Below are positions 61,889-64,000 of a stretch of 64,000 bases of DNA, in pieces; position 1 is the first letter of the stretch, and every line of letters starts with the position of its first letter. The stretch is from positions 1,550,001 through 1,614,000 of the forward strand of contig JABWDB010000036.1 in assembly GCA_019614645.1 (NCBI GenBank), written 5' to 3'. The notes beneath the pieces are model-generated. The model did not search any database. It was not told where the DNA came from and saw only the letters and a program-made list of their open reading frames with translations. Origin of the DNA: Stratiolaelaps scimitus. Taxonomy: Eukaryota; Arthropoda; Arachnida; Mesostigmata; Laelapidae. The position numbers and the translations under genes are program-made.

Positions 61889-62038
61889 ATGGTGATGGCG
61901 CTCGACGGGTTGACGCGGCTTTGCCCCGCGTTCCTCTTCGACTGGCGGCTGTACGCCGAACGGGGTCAGCCCTCGTTTCATCATCGGCACGCTGGCAAGA
62001 AGCGTGTAGACGAGTGCGAACTTGCATTTCTTAAGAAG
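61889..62038 (+). CDS. Exon candidate, 50 codons, unrecognised
   Basis: ATG at 61889 lies in a strong start context (GCCAAAATGG), and 50 codons run to AAGAAG|GTAAGC, a near-consensus donor in phase 0. The translation includes MVMALDGLTRLCPAFLFDWR and KKRVDECELAFLKK and does not look like repeat-derived sequence. The frame is open upstream to an AG at 61837/61838 that would also give phase 0, so it could be an internal exon following sif exon 8 (phase 0 out). It could equally be an alternative first exon. I do not recognise a domain. Confidence 0.45.
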
Positions 62039-64000
62039 GTAAGCAACTGACAAACGATAACAACGGTTGGAACAACAGCAGCAACAACAACAATAACAAC
62101 GAGAACAGCTCAGCAGATCCAAACAGGCGACACATGTCCAGCATGTGTCCAGTAGAAAAGATTCTGACCGATGCTTATGCTGCTAATGATAAACAATTCG
62201 CTGCCAGCGCATGTAAGCTTGTCGCGTTGACAATGGATGATATCACGGCAGCAAGATTCTGCGAAATATTCAGTCTCGATGCAGGCGGGCGGGCAGACAA
62301 GGCCTGCGACAGCCTCGGCTTTGGAAGAAAGGAACTGCCTATTCTATTCTGCTACGCTGCAGTATTATACTATCCTCCGTAGGTGTTCGCGCGAATGCTA
62401 TGTGACGGTGTGTGCGTGTGGATGCTATGTGACGCATGCAGGCATTGCGGGATTTGCTTGAACGATGCGTCGTATCAGCCTCCCTGCCATCCGACTGCGC
62501 CATTAGCACTTCGTCGCTGGATAGCCGGTGCTATCATCGTATGAGATAGGTTTACCAGCCGCTGCTGCCCCAGCTCCATTGTTCCTGCGTCGCGCACAGC
62601 CGACCTCGGCACAGATACACAGAGAGAGAAAGAGCGAGAGAGAGAGAGAGAGAGAGAGAGCATTAACCGTCCCACAGGATAGTCGCAGCTGAAAGTAGCG
62701 GAGAACTTTCTCTTGCACTGAACCCCTAACGGTGCCTATATCGGCTCTGAAGGTCCGTCAACGCGCCACCGCAGGAACAAACCGTCGAGAGGGGAGGAAC
62801 CTGTCTCAATGTTGCCGCGTGCCCACACCGACAATCGGGTTGGCCCTCCTTTTCACTATCTCCGTCTAACTTTGCCATCCGTGCGTTGTTTTGCCACGTG
62901 GCACACCTATCACCGAGAATTGCTCAGACAACGCGTGCGAAGTCGGCCACACGAGACGAGATTGGCCGCCTCGCAAATATACGTATCCACGAATTCGAAA
63001 GTAGGTCGATGGCTTACGTCAGTTGCATTCATCTCTACTAGTCCATTAACGAACGATACCGCTGGCGTATTTGTCATATACGGAGTACGTACGGTGGTTG
63101 ATGTGCGGTATGTTGCGTTCGACTTTAAACATACATGTATTATAGAAACGCCCCCTTGAGGGTTTTGATGGTCTTGATGTACACACCCTGATCAATACAT
63201 GTAACTCCCTTGACGGGCTTCGATTAGCGTTTCATCTGGGCTGCTGCTACGAGTTTCCTGATAATGCTGGTAGGGACGCGGGACGCGCCGGTGCTTGCCT
63301 CGCTTGTCGTAGCCTGCAGGAGTGGTTTTAAGAAGGTTTTACCGCATCAGCAGCGTTAAAGCAGCATAAAGGCTATTGGAGGAGGCGGTGAGGAAAAGAG
63401 ACGAAGCCAAAGAAGAAGAGGCTGCCCCCTCCGCCAGGAAGTCAAGCTGTTTATAGTGGTTTGTTGCGGTGACAGCTGGTAGGCACATTATGGAAAGTCC
63501 GCCGACCGACCGACCGCCATCAACATCCATATCCAACCTTATCCTTCCTTACCAACGGCCTAACGGCAGTGGCAGTCTACCGGACCCACCAATTCAAGAT
63601 CCCGCAGACCTGGATGCGCGGTGGTAAAAAGGCGGCCAAACACCAAATCCCCCCCCCCCCCCGAAACCCCCACAGCCTCCTTCTTCATCCTGCTCCTCCT
63701 CCTCCTTGAGTCGGATCTCTGCCACCTTTTACACTATCACCAACAAGGAGGTGCTCCTGAAGCTTCCGCTATGAAGTTCACTTGCCTGATACTGCCCCCA
63801 CTGTCGGCCCCCTCGTCGTCGCTGCAGCACCAGCAATACCAGCTAAACCCCTTGCCTTCCCGCCTCTGATCTCTCTCTCTCTCTCTCCCTCTCTCTGTTA
63901 GTTCCTTTGTTTTTGGTTCGTTACCACCGGGAAGGAGGGCGTTGTCTGCGCTTGTTAATAGCGCAACGACGTAGACGAGGACTTTACGAGCTGTTCCTAG
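62039..64000. other. Non-coding stretch with simple repeats
   Basis: (GA)n at about 62626-62660, poly(C) at 63649-63661 and (CT)n at about 63871-63890 are present. No exon recognised. Probably intron downstream of the candidate exon at 61889. Confidence 0.4.

Noticed and set aside
1..64000. CRISPR array, bacterial operon, prophage or defence system
   Set aside because: No regularly spaced repeats, no ribosome binding sites or compact gene runs; gene structure is eukaryotic throughout.

Overview
The window is eukaryotic nuclear DNA, most likely from an arthropod and possibly an arachnid such as a mite or tick. Coding segments are short, bounded by GT/AG splice sites and separated by introns of about 0.2 to 11 kb. 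Microsatellites are abundant, tRNA-derived repeats are scattered through the left part, and remnants of LINE and Tc1/mariner elements are present. I see no bacterial operon, CRISPR array, phage or rRNA signal. The arthropod assignment rests mainly on a recognisable still life (sif/TIAM-family) gene; a narrower taxon is inference.

Left part (1-25,000), moderate GC. There are three genes. A single-exon tetraspanin lies on + (6179-6880). A five-exon endonuclease III homologue (NTHL1 type, base excision repair) lies on - (18438 down to 14278); I joined its exons by phase, and the lysine, aspartate and 4Fe-4S cysteines are all present. A single-exon protein on - (23036-22449) has two helix-turn-helix segments of the pogo/Tigger-jerky type but no DDE nuclease domain. 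Between them lie a decayed LINE fragment with a striking 84-nt palindrome, a Tc1/mariner fragment inside an NTHL1 intron, tRNA-derived SINE-like pieces, and several direct and inverted repeats.

Middle part (25,000-36,060). This is a GC-rich, low-complexity block full of CT/GA, CAG, CGG and CAA tracts. I interpret it as the promoter and 5' noncoding region of the sif-like gene. It ends with a 561-codon low-complexity open frame that lies in the same frame as the sif start but is closed by two stop codons.

Right part (36,061-64,000). Eight + strand exons of a sif-like Rac GEF can be chained with matching phases (36061-54489, 775 codons). They encode the myristoylation-type N terminus, the EVH1/WH1-like domain and the long Gln/Gly/Asn-rich linker. 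The PH, RBD, PDZ and DH-PH part is not in this chain and probably lies to the right. Another GC-rich microsatellite block (about 58,100-62,140) ends with an unrecognised 50-codon exon candidate. Its phase would fit the sif chain, so it may be an alternative first exon or a further internal exon.

The three left-hand genes act in unrelated processes (membrane scaffolding, DNA repair, transposon-type DNA binding). No pathway-like clustering is seen, as expected for an animal genome.
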